Below the pieces are notes generated by a model that was not told the origin of the DNA, ran no database searches, and worked only from the letters and a program-made list of their open reading frames with translations. From NCBI RefSeq assembly GCF_905220975.1, contig NZ_CAJNBK010000016.1, positions 1 to 64,000 on the forward strand: DNA of 64,000 nucleotides, read 5' to 3'. The position numbers and the translations under genes are program-made. How positions within the stretch are numbered: the stretch's first letter is position 1; each line of letters opens with the position of its first letter. Shown one piece after another: positions 25,999 through 35,762 of this stretch. Origin of the DNA: Paraburkholderia haematera. GTDB taxonomy: Bacteria; Pseudomonadota; Gammaproteobacteria; Burkholderiales; Burkholderiaceae.

Positions 25999-26664
25999 AT
26001 GCGTTTGATCCTTTTGGGTGCGCCCGGCGCGGGTAAGGGCACTCAGGCAACTTTCATCAAGGAAAAGTTCGGCATTCCGCAAATTTCCACCGGTGACATG
26101 CTGCGCGCCGCCGTTAAGGCAGGCACGCCGCTCGGCCTTGAAGCCAAGCGCTTCATGGATGCCGGTGAACTGGTCACAGACGAGCTGATCATCAACCTGG
26201 TGAAGGAACGCCTGCAAGAGTGTGATTGCGCGAACGGTTATCTGTTCGACGGTTTTCCGCGCACCATTCCGCAAGCTGAAGCCATGAAGCAGGCAGGCGT
26301 CGCAATCGATTACGTGCTGGAAATCGACGTGCCGTTCGACGAGATCATCATGCGCATGAGCGGCCGCCGCTCGCACGCGGCGTCGGGCCGTACGTACCAT
26401 GTCAAGTTCAACCCGCCGAAGGTTGAAGGTGTGGACGACGTGACGGGCGAACCGCTGATCCAGCGCGACGACGACAAGGAAGAAACGGTCAAGAAGCGCC
26501 TCGACGTGTATGTTGCGCAAACCAAGCCGCTGATCGAGTACTACAACACCTGGGCGCAAAACGGCGACCCGGCGACACCGCTGAAGGCGCCGCAATATCG
26601 CCGCATTTCGGGCCTCGGCTCGGTCGACGAAATTCGCAACCGCGCGTTCGATGCGTTGAAGTAA
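25999..26664 (+). CDS. adk: Adenylate kinase
   Basis: This 221-aa enzyme interconverts ATP, AMP and ADP. The P-loop GAPGAGKGT lies at 7-15, followed by ISTGDMLRAA, DGFPRTIPQA and a long-form LID with GRTYHVKFNPPKVEGVDDVTGEPLIQRDDD and no zinc cysteines. The CTGGAGATATC ribosome site precedes ATG 25999. It is followed by a strong terminator. Confidence 0.98.
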   Translation: MRLILLGAPGAGKGTQATFIKEKFGIPQISTGDMLRAAVKAGTPLGLEAKRFMDAGELVTDELIINLVKERLQECDCANGYLFDGFPRTIPQAEAMKQAGVAIDYVLEIDVPFDEIIMRMSGRRSHAASGRTYHVKFNPPKVEGVDDVTGEPLIQRDDDKEETVKKRLDVYVAQTKPLIEYYNTWAQNGDPATPLKAPQYRRISGLGSVDEIRNRAFDALK

Positions 26665-26690
26665 TCTCGCGTCTGCAGTTGCCGATTGAA

Positions 26691-26717
26691 AAACCCGCCC
26701 ATGCCGGCGGGTTTTTT
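26691..26717 (+). terminator. Rho-independent terminator of adk
   Basis: AAACCCGCC (26691-26699) pairs with GGCGGGTTT (26706-26714) and is followed by a T-run. It lies 27 nt after the adk stop codon. Confidence 0.92.
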
Positions 26718-26939
26718 ATTGCGCGCTGCGTGGCGTGCGCTTTCTCACGATCGCCGTTGTCGATCATGCTCAGCATTAATTAGCCGTCCGTATCAGTGCG
26801 GCGGTGCCACGCGCCGTCGGCAAGGCCCTCAGACGGCCGGCGCCTTACTTCGCTTTCCGCATTGCAGCATAGCCGCTACAATCGATCATCGAAAAGATAT
26901 TCGATCGAGACATTACTGAACTGAAGCAAAGGAGCAGAT

Positions 26940-27698
26940 ATGGAGATTCGTGACAACGTATTCCTGATCACCGGCGGTGCATCGGGCCTCGGCGCGGCCA
27001 CAGCGCGCCTTTTCGTCGAGAACGGCGGCAAGGTGGTGCTGGCCGATCTGAATCAGGATGCCGGTGAGGCGCTCGCGAAGGAACTCGGCGGCGTGTTCGT
27101 CAAATGCGACGTGAGCCGCGAAGACGACGCCACGCAAGCAGTCGAAGCCGCCACCCAGCTCGGCACGCTGCGCGGACTGATCAATTGCGCGGGCGTTGCG
27201 CCTGCCATCAAGACGGTCGGCAAAGACGGGCCGCATCCGCTCGACTCGTTCGCTCGCACCATCTCCATCAATCTGATCGGCACCTTCAACATGATCCGGC
27301 TCGCCGCCGCGGCCATGTCGAAGAACGAACCGAACGCGAATGGCGAACGTGGCGTGATCATCAACACGGCATCGGTGGCGGCGTTTGACGGGCAAATCGG
27401 CCAGGCCGCTTATGCTGCGTCCAAGAGCGGCGTGGTCGGCATGACCTTGCCGATCGCACGCGACCTGTCGCGCAACGCAATCCGCGTGATGACGATTGCT
27501 CCGGGCATCTTCGAAACGCCGATGCTGCTCGGCATGCCGCAGGAAGTGCAGGACGCGCTGGGCGCGATGGTGCCGTTCCCGCCGCGTCTGGGCAAACCGG
27601 CAGAGTACGCGATGCTGGCCAAGCAGATTTTCGACAATCCGATGCTCAACGGCGAAGTGATTCGTCTGGACGGCGCGATCCGGATGCAGCCGAAATAA
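26940..27698 (+). CDS. 3-hydroxyacyl-CoA dehydrogenase-type SDR
   Basis: This 252-aa short-chain dehydrogenase resembles the type II 3-hydroxyacyl-CoA dehydrogenase (HSD17B10-like). The NAD site TGGASGLG is at 11-18 and the catalytic set is Ser145, Tyr158 and Lys162 (YAASK). The typical PFPPRLGKPAEYA segment and C-terminal GEVIRLDGAIRM are present. It probably acts in fatty acid or branched-chain catabolism. AAAGGAGC precedes the start. It is a single-gene transcription unit. Confidence 0.88.
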   Translation: MEIRDNVFLITGGASGLGAATARLFVENGGKVVLADLNQDAGEALAKELGGVFVKCDVSREDDATQAVEAATQLGTLRGLINCAGVAPAIKTVGKDGPHPLDSFARTISINLIGTFNMIRLAAAAMSKNEPNANGERGVIINTASVAAFDGQIGQAAYAASKSGVVGMTLPIARDLSRNAIRVMTIAPGIFETPMLLGMPQEVQDALGAMVPFPPRLGKPAEYAMLAKQIFDNPMLNGEVIRLDGAIRMQPK

Positions 27699-27751
27699 GC
27701 GGTGTATACGGCGTGCCGCTTACCTTACTTTAGGCGGCTGCGCCAATGAAA

Positions 27752-27796
27752 AACGCCTGCCTGTGACTCAACGTGTGTCACAGGCAGGCGTTCTGT
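27752..27796. terminator. Bidirectional terminator with 16-bp perfect stem
   Basis: AACGCCTGCCTGTGAC (27752-27767) pairs perfectly with GTCACAGGCAGGCGTT (27777-27792) across a 9-nt loop. T-rich sequence lies on the 3' side and an A-run on the 5' side, so it can end both the convergent SDR gene and the SirB1-like gene. Confidence 0.9.
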
Positions 27797-27813
27797 TTTG
27801 ACCGGTTGAAAAT

Positions 27814-28656
27814 TCAGTCGTGGTCGTCGTATTGGGTGCGCTGGCGCAGTTCATGCAACTGCGACTCCACCACTGTTGCGTCTTCCGCATCCGGCCGGTC
27901 GCCGAGATATCGCTCGAGATCTTCGAGCGCCGGTCGCAGATAATCGAGCCGCGCATAGGCGAAACCGCGATCGCGCACTTCCTCGATACTGTCCGGCAAC
28001 AGGATCACAAGACGCTGTTGCACCGCCAACAGGCGCTGCCAGCGTTCCGTCTGAAGATAAGTCGACTTCAGATTGCGCAGCATGCGAGCGATGATCTCCC
28101 GGCGCGTGGCCGGTTGCAGCAACATACGCAGCGCCCGGCTCACCGACTCGCCCGCCGAGGCCACATACGGCTCCAGCATTTCCACCATCTCCGATTCGGA
28201 CAGCGAATGCCCGCTGGTCGGATCGAGCATCACGTCGCCATCGGGCGTTGTCACGCGCAGCAGAAAGTGGCCGGGAAACGACACGCCGCGCACTGGAATG
28301 CCGATCTGCTCGGCCATCTCCAGATACAGCACGGCCAGCGAAATCGGAATGCCACGGCGCCGCTTGAGCACCGCATTCAGATGGCTGTTGTCGGGATCGT
28401 AATAATCGTTGAGGTTGCTGGCGAAACCCAGCTCGCGGAAGAAGAACCGATTCAGAATGCCGACCTTCTGCCTGATGTCGGCGTCGTCCGGCATGCGGCG
28501 CTGCAAACGCACGACCAGTTCGTCGATCTCGGCCAGCGTGCCTTGCAAATCGAGATCGGGATAAGCGTCCTGCGCGAGCGAGAGCGCCGCCTCGGTCAGC
28601 GGCAGGCTGTCATCTTCGGCAACCAGCGTGCTGAAATAGTCGAGAACTCGCGTCAT
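27814..28656 (-). CDS. SirB1-family protein
   Basis: This 280-aa protein has a transglutaminase-like SirB1 domain (about 40-150: LNRFFFRELGFASNLNDYYDPDNSHLNAVLKRRRGIPISLAVLYLEMAEQIGIPVRGVSFPGHFLLR) and TPR-like helices (about 180-275). The function of the family is not settled. Start ATG 28656 was chosen because the frame upstream is the body of murJ in another frame. It sits 5 nt after murJ, so the two are probably cotranscribed. Confidence 0.88.
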   Translation of the reverse strand: MTRVLDYFSTLVAEDDSLPLTEAALSLAQDAYPDLDLQGTLAEIDELVVRLQRRMPDDADIRQKVGILNRFFFRELGFASNLNDYYDPDNSHLNAVLKRRRGIPISLAVLYLEMAEQIGIPVRGVSFPGHFLLRVTTPDGDVMLDPTSGHSLSESEMVEMLEPYVASAGESVSRALRMLLQPATRREIIARMLRNLKSTYLQTERWQRLLAVQQRLVILLPDSIEEVRDRGFAYARLDYLRPALEDLERYLGDRPDAEDATVVESQLHELRQRTQYDDHD

Positions 28657-28661
28657 CGTGA

Positions 28662-30212
28662 TCACTTCACTCGCCTTTTGAAATACGCGTACTTGAAGCC
28701 CATCAGCCAAAGCATACCGAAATATAGCGCGGCGAACAGCACGAGGCACGCCCCCAGCAACGCGATGCGGTCGACCGGCCGGTTGTGCATGCCGATCCAG
28801 TCGAAGCTGATTGCGAGCCAATGCATCGTGCCGGCCAGTACCAGACAGGCGCCGCCCATCTGCACAAAGAATTTCAGCCAGCCGCTCGACGGGGTATAGA
28901 TGCCGCGCTTGCGCAGACCGAGAAAGAGAAACAGCGCATTCACGCAAGCGCCGAGCCCGACGCTCAACGTGAGGCCCGCATGCGCGAAAATCGGCACGAA
29001 TACGTAGTTGCTCAACTGCGTGACAATCAGTACGCCGACGCCGATTTTCACCGGCGTCTTGATGTCCTGCTTCGCGTAAAAACCCGGCGCGAGGATCTTG
29101 ATGAGAATCAGGCCGATCAGGCCGATACCGTAGGCCGACAGCGCGCGGCCGACCATCACCACCGAGTTGCCGTCGAACTTGCCGTAGTGAAACAGCGTTG
29201 CGGTGAGCGGCTGGGCGAAGAAGAACAGCGCAACGGCGCTCGGTGCGGCCAGCAGGAAGGTCACGCGCAGCCCCCAGTCGAGCAGCGACGAATACTCGTG
29301 CGGATCGGCATCCACGTGCGCCTTCGACAGGCTCGGCAGCAGGATCGTGCCGAGCGCGACACCGAGCAGCGCCGTCGGAAACTCCATCAGGCGGTCGGCG
29401 TAATTGATCCACGAGACGGCGCCCGGACCGATGCGCGACGCAATATTGGTGTTGATGATCAGGCTGATCTGCGCGACTGACACGGCGAACATCGCCGGCA
29501 CCATCTTCGACAGCACCCGCTTGACGCCGCGGTGCGCGAGCGCTTTCAGCGGATTCAGGCCGATGCGCGGCAGCATGTCGATCTTCTTCAGACCCGGCAG
29601 TTGCACGATGAATTGCAGCACACCGCCGGCAATCACCGCCCACGCGAGCGCATAGACCGGCGTTTGCAGGCGCGGCGCGACAAACACCGCCGCCAAGATG
29701 AAGGCGACGTTCAGCAGGACCGGTGCGAACGCGGGCAGCGAAAAGTTCTTGTACGTATTCAGCACACCGGACGCCAGCGACGTCAGCGAGATGAAAATGA
29801 TGTACGGGAACATGATGCGCGTCATCGTGACCGCGAGCGCATACGCCTGACCTTCGTGCGCGAGCCCCGACGCGACGATGAACACCACGCCGGACGCCCC
29901 CACCACACCGATCAGGGAGAGAATGGCGAGCGCCCAGGCAAGCACGGTCGACGTGGCGTCGACGAGCGCTTTGGTGGCGTCGTGTCCTTGCTGGTTCTTG
30001 AACTCGGCAAGAATCGGCACGAAAGCCTGCGAGAACGCACCCTCGGCGGAAATGCGGCGCAGCAGGTTCGGAATGCGGAAGGCGACGTAAAACGCGTCAG
30101 TATATTGACTGGCGCCGAACGCGCGGGCGATCAGCGTTTCGCGGGCCAGACCGGTCACGCGCGACAGCAGCGTGAAGCCGCTGACCGTCAGCAGGGCTCG
30201 GAATAGATTCAT
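28662..30212 (-). CDS. murJ: Lipid II flippase MurJ
   Basis: This 516-aa polytopic inner-membrane protein flips lipid II for peptidoglycan synthesis (MOP superfamily). It has about 14 hydrophobic segments. The conserved N-terminus MNLFRALLTVSGFTLLSRVTGLARETLIA and the motifs DAFYVAFRIPNLLRRISAEGAFSQAFVP are typical. ATG 30212 was chosen; 50 upstream codons are not conserved-looking. It is divergent from rpsT. Confidence 0.96.
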   Translation of the reverse strand: MNLFRALLTVSGFTLLSRVTGLARETLIARAFGASQYTDAFYVAFRIPNLLRRISAEGAFSQAFVPILAEFKNQQGHDATKALVDATSTVLAWALAILSLIGVVGASGVVFIVASGLAHEGQAYALAVTMTRIMFPYIIFISLTSLASGVLNTYKNFSLPAFAPVLLNVAFILAAVFVAPRLQTPVYALAWAVIAGGVLQFIVQLPGLKKIDMLPRIGLNPLKALAHRGVKRVLSKMVPAMFAVSVAQISLIINTNIASRIGPGAVSWINYADRLMEFPTALLGVALGTILLPSLSKAHVDADPHEYSSLLDWGLRVTFLLAAPSAVALFFFAQPLTATLFHYGKFDGNSVVMVGRALSAYGIGLIGLILIKILAPGFYAKQDIKTPVKIGVGVLIVTQLSNYVFVPIFAHAGLTLSVGLGACVNALFLFLGLRKRGIYTPSSGWLKFFVQMGGACLVLAGTMHWLAISFDWIGMHNRPVDRIALLGACLVLFAALYFGMLWLMGFKYAYFKRRVK

Positions 30213-30790
30213 GGGGCGCTTATTATACGGGTGCCGCAGGTGGGGACGACGAGCCGGAACGCGAATCGGACCGATTTGCGCCGCAGAGGTTCGTTCGGAT
30301 GAGCGGATTGGGGCTTTTTTTGTTGCGTGCCGGACGCGTTGCGCGCCGGGCCAACCGCCCATTTGCCGGTCGCGTGGTCGCAGGCGTGTTCGCAGTCCGC
30401 CCCCTTCCCCACACGGGAACGCATAGAATCCTGGACCTTGCGCGGCAACCCGGCGTATCCGGATTGGCGATCCCCCGTTGCCACGTGCCTGATTTTGTTG
30501 CTATAATCGCCGGTTTCGAAGCTCGCTCAATTTTCGGACGGTTTTTTGGACTAGGTTCGGCCACGCCACAATACACGAGCGCGAACATCGCTCAAGCCGT
30601 ATTGAGGAGGCGCCAACCAGCCTCGGAATACACCGGAACACGGGCCCGCCTTCGCGTAGTCCGATCGATTTTTCGAATTATTTCGACACTTTTGCGCTCT
30701 TGGGCAATCGCTTCCAAGAGTTCGATCTAAAAGCAGCACCTACCACTTGAAGGTCAGGTACTGGAAACAGGAACAGGATAAGGAACCGTC
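30213..30790. other. Intergenic region with rpsT promoter and long leader
   Basis: These 578 bp lie between divergent murJ and rpsT. No gene is convincing. The right part forms a leader of about 280 nt for rpsT if the promoter at 30478-30507 is used. Confidence 0.55.
30478..30507 (+). promoter_or_regulatory. Sigma-70 promoter candidate for rpsT
   Basis: TTGCCA (30478-30483) and TATAAT (30502-30507) are separated by 18 bp. The -10 element matches the consensus exactly. It lies about 280 bp upstream of rpsT. Confidence 0.6.
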
Positions 30791-31069
30791 ATGGCTAACA
30801 CCGCACAAGCACGCAAGCGCGCCCGCCAGGCCGCCAAGGCTAACTCGCACAACTCGGCACTGCGCTCGAAGTTCCGCACGGCTATCAAGGCTGTCCGCAA
30901 GGCAATCGAAGCCGGCGACAAGGCTAAAGCCCTCGAAATCTTCCAGGCATCGTCGAAGACCATCGACATCATCGCCGACAAGAAAATCGTTCACAAGAAC
31001 AAGGCAGCTCGCAACAAGAGCCGTCTGGCTGCAGCCCTCAAGGGTCTGCAAGCGCCCGCAGCGCAGTAA
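30791..31069 (+). CDS. rpsT: 30S ribosomal protein S20
   Basis: This 92-aa basic protein is a 16S rRNA-binding component of the small subunit. The MANTAQARKRARQAAKANSHN N-terminus and KKIVHKNKAARNKSRLAAALK region are diagnostic. AAGGAA precedes the ATG. It is followed by a terminator at 31121. Confidence 0.98.
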   Translation: MANTAQARKRARQAAKANSHNSALRSKFRTAIKAVRKAIEAGDKAKALEIFQASSKTIDIIADKKIVHKNKAARNKSRLAAALKGLQAPAAQ

Positions 31070-31120
31070 ATTCGGTCAGCCCGCTTCGGTGGGCTACCTC
31101 CTGTTTCCGCTGCAACAGAA

Positions 31121-31144
31121 AAGCTCGCTTCGGCGGGCTTTTTT
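31121..31144 (+). terminator. Rho-independent terminator of rpsT
   Basis: AAGCTCGC (31121-31128), loop TTCG, and GCGGGCTT (31133-31140) form a stem with one G-T pair, followed by TTTTTT. Confidence 0.88.
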
Positions 31145-31232
31145 GCTTGGCACCGACCGCTCCGCACGGTACCGCGAGGCTCGTCCCGCGCGCAATTGAC
31201 GGACCGCTCACCGAGACTTCGGCTTCGGCCAT

Positions 31233-31260
31233 AAAAACCGCTCTACTTGCGGGTTTTTTC
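31233..31260. terminator. Bidirectional terminator-like hairpin between rpsT and the DUF3579 gene
   Basis: AAAAACCGC (31233-31241) pairs with GCGG(G)TTTTTT (31249-31259). On the minus strand the T-run follows the stem, so it can end the DUF3579 transcript. On the plus strand it backs up the rpsT terminator. Confidence 0.75.
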
Positions 31261-31284
31261 TTTTGCCGATCCGGCTGGCTTGCG

Positions 31285-31632
31285 CTAGATCACATGCCTT
31301 TTGGCTTGCGGCGTGGCATGCTCGAGTTGCAACTCGCATGCCTCGGTCACGAGAAGGTCGTTGTCTTTCGCGAAGTTCAGGACGAAATCGAAAGCCATTG
31401 GTTCGATGTCGCGCAAGCGCGAATCGAGAATGACGCATTTGAGGTCGCCGATCATGGTAGGTCGGACATACAACGAGTATTGCAGGTAAGCGTTCGGCCC
31501 CTTGCCGCCCGGGCTGGGACCGAAGCATGCCATGACGCCTGCGAGCCGCTCCGACCAATCGCTCGGCCGAAATTTTTTCCCGGTCGACGTGATGCCCTGA
31601 ATGAAATATTCGGTTGGAGCTGCTTCGGCCAT
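31285..31632 (-). CDS. DUF3579 family protein
   Basis: This 115-aa protein has the DUF3579 signature (YFIQGITSTGKKFRPSDWSERLAGVMACFGP, LQYSLYVRPTMIGDLKCVILDSRLRDIEPMAFDFVLNFAKDNDL). The function is unknown. ATG 31632 was chosen because upstream codons are not conserved. In many Burkholderiales the family sits next to argF, as here, where argF is divergent 437 bp away. Confidence 0.85.
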   Translation of the reverse strand: MAEAAPTEYFIQGITSTGKKFRPSDWSERLAGVMACFGPSPGGKGPNAYLQYSLYVRPTMIGDLKCVILDSRLRDIEPMAFDFVLNFAKDNDLLVTEACELQLEHATPQAKRHVI

Positions 31633-32069
31633 GTAGGAATACCTGTGTGACTGCCCAGCGGGATGACGGCAAAGCTGACTGCAAACCGGCTTTGGGATGC
31701 CTGAACACGTCGGCCACGCCTGAATGGCGGGCTGCGCCGCCAGAAATCGCGAAGGACCGCACAAGGCGCCTCGGCGCTCATCATGACGGCGCACCGCGAG
31801 GAAACGTTCCGGAACGCGCGAGCCGTGTCCCACAGGCTCAATACCGGCCTGCTGGGCTTAGGGATAACCGGTAGATTATAGCGCAGCGGACCTCTTTCCG
31901 CACCGCACACAAGCCTCGTTTGAGGGTTGCGAATGGCTTTCAGACAGCTTGTCCGGCCTTTTAGCCGACTCGTCAAACGGGGCGAAATCCTTTATGCTGC
32001 ATTGAGTTACCACAAACGACGGCGGCGCCGTCCGGCAATCCTGCCGGGTGAGACCGCCGTATTTGTTTC
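31633..32069. other. Intergenic region between the DUF3579 gene and argF
   Basis: These 437 bp hold the promoters of both divergent genes. No strong repeat or hairpin was noticed. The short ORFs here look like chance frames. Confidence 0.4.
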
Positions 32070-32999
32070 ATGACCGCCAAGAAAATTCGCCACTACCTGC
32101 AGTTCAAGGATTTCTCGCTGGAAGACTACGAGTACGTGCTGGAACGCGCGCGCATTCTGAAACGCAAATTCAAGAACTACGAGACCTACCACCCGCTGCA
32201 CGATCGCACGCTGGCGATGATCTTCGAGAAAAATTCGACGCGCACGCGCCTGTCGTTCGAAGCCGGCATCTTCCAGCTGGGCGGCCACGCCGTCTTCATG
32301 AGCACACGTGACACGCAGCTCGGCCGCGGCGAGCCGATCGAAGACGCGGCGCAAGTGATCTCGCGCATGGTCGACATCATCATGATCCGCACGTTCGGCC
32401 AGGACATACTCCAGCGCTTCGCCGAGAATTCGCGCGTGCCGGTGATCAACGGGCTGACCAACGAATATCACCCGTGCCAGGTGCTGGCGGACATCTTCAC
32501 GTACTTCGAGCATCGCGGTCCGATTCGCGACAAGACGGTCGCGTGGGTTGGTGACGCGAACAACATGCTGTACACGTGGATCGAAGCCGCCCAGATTCTC
32601 GGTTTCAAGCTGCGCTTGTCCACGCCGCCAGGTTACAAGCTCGACCCCGCCATGGTCGCGGCTGAAAGCGCACCGTTCTATCAGGAATTCGACGATCCGA
32701 ACGAAGCCTGCACGGGCGCCGATCTGGTCACCACAGACGTGTGGACCAGCATGGGTTTCGAGGCCGAAAACGAAGCCCGCAAGAAAGCCTTCGCCGATTA
32801 TTGCGTAGACGCCGACATGATGGCGCGCGCCAATTCTGATGCATTGTTCATGCACTGTCTGCCCGCCCATCGCGGCGAGGAAGTCAGTGCGGAAGTGATC
32901 GACGGCCCGCAAAGCGTCGTGTGGGACGAAGCGGAAAATCGTCTGCACGTGCAAAAGGCGTTGATGGAATACCTGCTGCTCGGCAAGCTCAATCACTGA
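32070..32999 (+). CDS. argF: Ornithine carbamoyltransferase
   Basis: This 309-aa enzyme makes citrulline from ornithine and carbamoyl phosphate. The carbamoyl phosphate site STRTR is at 56-60, with NEYHPCQVLADI and the ornithine loop FMHCLPAHRGEEV near the C-terminus. It is the anabolic type by length. It is followed by argG 250 bp downstream on the same strand. Confidence 0.97.
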   Translation: MTAKKIRHYLQFKDFSLEDYEYVLERARILKRKFKNYETYHPLHDRTLAMIFEKNSTRTRLSFEAGIFQLGGHAVFMSTRDTQLGRGEPIEDAAQVISRMVDIIMIRTFGQDILQRFAENSRVPVINGLTNEYHPCQVLADIFTYFEHRGPIRDKTVAWVGDANNMLYTWIEAAQILGFKLRLSTPPGYKLDPAMVAAESAPFYQEFDDPNEACTGADLVTTDVWTSMGFEAENEARKKAFADYCVDADMMARANSDALFMHCLPAHRGEEVSAEVIDGPQSVVWDEAENRLHVQKALMEYLLLGKLNH

Positions 33000-33249
33000 G
33001 CGAGCCGCTGTTCAGCACCTTAAGCAACATCTGCGTGCAGCGCGACGGGGCCTTGAATACGAGGCGAGGCATCCACGTTTAGCGCCACGCATCGAGCCGG
33101 CGTCCACGGTTGCACGCAGACCCGGCTCACCCACCGCACCGTTCCAAAAACGCGGGCAAGCGGCGGTTTAGTGTCAAAATAGTGATTTTCCGCGCTCCGG
33201 AACCGCCGGTGCGCCTTGTTTTCCAGCTTTCTCCAGCTACGAGTTCACC

Positions 33250-34476
33250 ATGAGCGATATCAACAAAGTCGTGCTCGCCTATTCGGGCGGCCTCGACACC
33301 TCCGTCATCCTGAAGTGGTTGCAGGACAATTACGACGCCGAAGTCGTCACGTTTACGGCCGACATCGGTCAGGGCGAAGAGCTGGAACCGGCGCGCAAAA
33401 AGGCCCTGCAACTCGGCATCAAGCAGGACAACATCTTCATCGAAGACCTGCGCGAAGAATTCGTGCGCGACTACGTGTTCCCGATGTTCCGCGCCAACAC
33501 GATCTATGAAGGCGAGTACCTGCTGGGTACGTCGATCGCGCGTCCGCTGATCGCCAAGCGTCAGATCGAAATCGCCCGCGCCACCGGTGCACAAGCGGTC
33601 TCGCACGGCGCAACGGGCAAGGGCAACGACCAGGTTCGCTTTGAACTCGGTTACTACGCGCTGGAACCGGGCATCAAGGTGATCGCACCGTGGCGCGAAT
33701 GGGATCTGCTGTCGCGCGAAAAGCTGCTGGCGTACGCCGAAAAGGCGGGCATTCCGATCGAAATGAAGCACAAGCAAGGCGGCGCGCCGTATTCGATGGA
33801 CGCGAACCTGCTGCACATCTCGTTCGAAGGCCGTCACCTGGAAGACCCGAAGGCCGAGGCCGAAGCCGATATGTGGCGTTGGACGGTGTCGCCGGAACAG
33901 GCGCCCGACCAGGCTGAATACCTCGATATCGAGTACGAGCACGGCGACCCGGTCGCGATCAACGGCAAGCGTTTGTCGGCGGCTGAAATGCTGACCGAGT
34001 TGAACCGTTTGGGCGGCAAGCACGGTATCGGCCGTCTGGATCTGGTCGAAAACCGCTACGTCGGCATGAAGTCGCGCGGCTGCTATGAAACGCCGGGCGG
34101 CACGATCATGCTGAAGGCGCACCGCGGCATCGAGTCGATCACGCTCGACCGCGAAGTGGCCCACCTGAAAGACGACCTGATGGCGCGTTACGCTTCGCTG
34201 ATTTACAACGGCTACTGGTGGAGCCCGGAGCGCCGCGCAATCCAGGTGCTGATCGACCATACGCAAGAGAAGGTCAACGGCTGGGTGCGTGTGAAGCTGT
34301 ACAAGGGCAGCGTGTCGGTTGTCGCGCGCGATTCGAAGGAAACGCTGTTCGACAAGACCATCGCCACGTTCGACGACGACGGCGGCGCATACAACCAGGC
34401 CGACGCTGGCGGGTTCATCAAGCTGAACGCGCTGCGTATGCGGATTGCTGAGAACGCGCGTCGTCAGCGCGGTTAA
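33250..34476 (+). CDS. argG: Argininosuccinate synthase
   Basis: This 408-aa enzyme joins citrulline and aspartate with ATP. The N-type ATP pyrophosphatase motif AYSGGLDTSV lies near residues 9-18, and the GKGNDQVRFELGY and GKRLSAAEMLTELNRLGGKHGIGR blocks match the type I enzyme. It follows argF on the same strand and completes two consecutive arginine steps. Confidence 0.98.
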   Translation: MSDINKVVLAYSGGLDTSVILKWLQDNYDAEVVTFTADIGQGEELEPARKKALQLGIKQDNIFIEDLREEFVRDYVFPMFRANTIYEGEYLLGTSIARPLIAKRQIEIARATGAQAVSHGATGKGNDQVRFELGYYALEPGIKVIAPWREWDLLSREKLLAYAEKAGIPIEMKHKQGGAPYSMDANLLHISFEGRHLEDPKAEAEADMWRWTVSPEQAPDQAEYLDIEYEHGDPVAINGKRLSAAEMLTELNRLGGKHGIGRLDLVENRYVGMKSRGCYETPGGTIMLKAHRGIESITLDREVAHLKDDLMARYASLIYNGYWWSPERRAIQVLIDHTQEKVNGWVRVKLYKGSVSVVARDSKETLFDKTIATFDDDGGAYNQADAGGFIKLNALRMRIAENARRQRG

Positions 34477-34560
34477 GCGTTAGCATTCTGGTGAAGGCAA
34501 ATTTCGCGCAAGCGAAGTTAAGCGCCGAGCGGCGCAGCCGGAGCTGAAGCGCAGAGGCGA

Positions 34561-34597
34561 AAAAGGCGCCGGGAGGAAACTCCCGGCGCCTTTTTTA
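34561..34597 (+). terminator. Strong rho-independent terminator of argG
   Basis: GGCGCCGGGAG (34566-34576), GAAA tetraloop, and CTCCCGGCGCC (34581-34591) form a perfect 11-bp stem flanked by AAAAA and TTTTTT. Confidence 0.95.
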
Positions 34598-34721
34598 ATT
34601 GCGGCCTCTTGTGCGGCGAATGACGGGCAACCTGGCTCCACGCCGCGTCACCCTCTTGTGCCAAACCGCTTCCTACGACCGCCAGCAATCCAAGTGTGGC
34701 TCGCTCCGCCACCGGCCGCAG

Positions 34722-35762
34722 TCACAAACAAACCGGCTCCGCTTCCAGCTCCACCCCGAATCGCGCCCGCACGTCCCGCCGAACTGCCTTTGCAAGCGCC
34801 AACACTTCCGCCCCGCTCGCTCCGCCAAGATTCACCAGCACCAGCGCCTGCCGTTCATGCACGGCCGCGGCGCCCATCGCGCGGCCTTTCCAGCCGCACC
34901 GATCGATCAACCAACCCGCCGCGAGCTTCACCCGGCCGTCCGGTTGAACGTAAGACACCATCTCAGGCTCCTTAACCCTCAGCGCCTCGAACTGCGCCGC
35001 CTCCACGACCGGATTCTTGAAGAAGCTCCCGGCGTTGCCCAGATGAAGCGGATCGGGCAGCTTGGCGCGCCGCACCGCGACGACCGCGTCGAAGATCGCC
35101 CGCGCACTCGGCGCTGCATCGGCATGACCGCCAGCAGCCAGCTCACGCGCGAGATCCGCATACCCGGCGCGCGGCTGCCACAGCTTCGGCAAACGAAACG
35201 TGACCGACGTAATCACAAAACGGTCGCGCCCTTCCCGCTTGAAGAAACTGTCGCGGTAGCCGAATCGGCACGCGTCGGCATCGAGCTCGACTACGGCGCC
35301 CGTTTCCAGCTCAACCGCCCGCAGCGACGCAAATCGCTCGCACATCTCCACTCCATACGCGCCAATGTTCTGAATCGGCGCCGCCCCCACTGTCCCCGGA
35401 ATCAGCGCGAGGTTCTCCAACCCCGGCAACCCGTGCGACAAAGTCCATTCGACAAAGTCATGCCATGGCTCGCCGGCTGCCGCCTCGACATACCATGCGT
35501 GGTCGTCCTCGCGCACGACGCGGCGGCCTTGCAGCGCCACCAGCAGCACCAGTCCGGCGAAGTCGCCCGTCAGCACAACATTGCTGCCGCCGCCCAGCAC
35601 CAGCCGCGGCAAGCCGGCGGCACGCGGATCGCGCACCGCCGCCATCAGTTGCGCTTCGCGCTCGATCCGGCACGCAAACTGCGCGCGAACGTCGAAACCG
35701 AAGGTGTTATGCGACTTCAGCGGATAGCCGGCAATGAACGCGGCGGAGTCGGATTGAGACAT
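34722..35762 (-). CDS. murB: UDP-N-acetylenolpyruvoylglucosamine reductase
   Basis: This 346-aa FAD enzyme makes UDP-MurNAc. The FAD motif LVLGGGSNVVL, the catalytic block FGYRDSFFK, the proton-donor serine in NAGSFFKNP, and a C-terminal AGWLIDRCGWKG segment are visible. The length and the inserted block fit type I MurB. It is divergent from yajQ. Confidence 0.96.
   Translation of the reverse strand: MSQSDSAAFIAGYPLKSHNTFGFDVRAQFACRIEREAQLMAAVRDPRAAGLPRLVLGGGSNVVLTGDFAGLVLLVALQGRRVVREDDHAWYVEAAAGEPWHDFVEWTLSHGLPGLENLALIPGTVGAAPIQNIGAYGVEMCERFASLRAVELETGAVVELDADACRFGYRDSFFKREGRDRFVITSVTFRLPKLWQPRAGYADLARELAAGGHADAAPSARAIFDAVVAVRRAKLPDPLHLGNAGSFFKNPVVEAAQFEALRVKEPEMVSYVQPDGRVKLAAGWLIDRCGWKGRAMGAAAVHERQALVLVNLGGASGAEVLALAKAVRRDVRARFGVELEAEPVCL

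Noticed and set aside
27814..29643. Long minus-strand ORF joining SirB1 and part of murJ region
   Set aside because: Only the C-terminal 280 residues are SirB1-like. The remainder is antisense or out-of-frame murJ.
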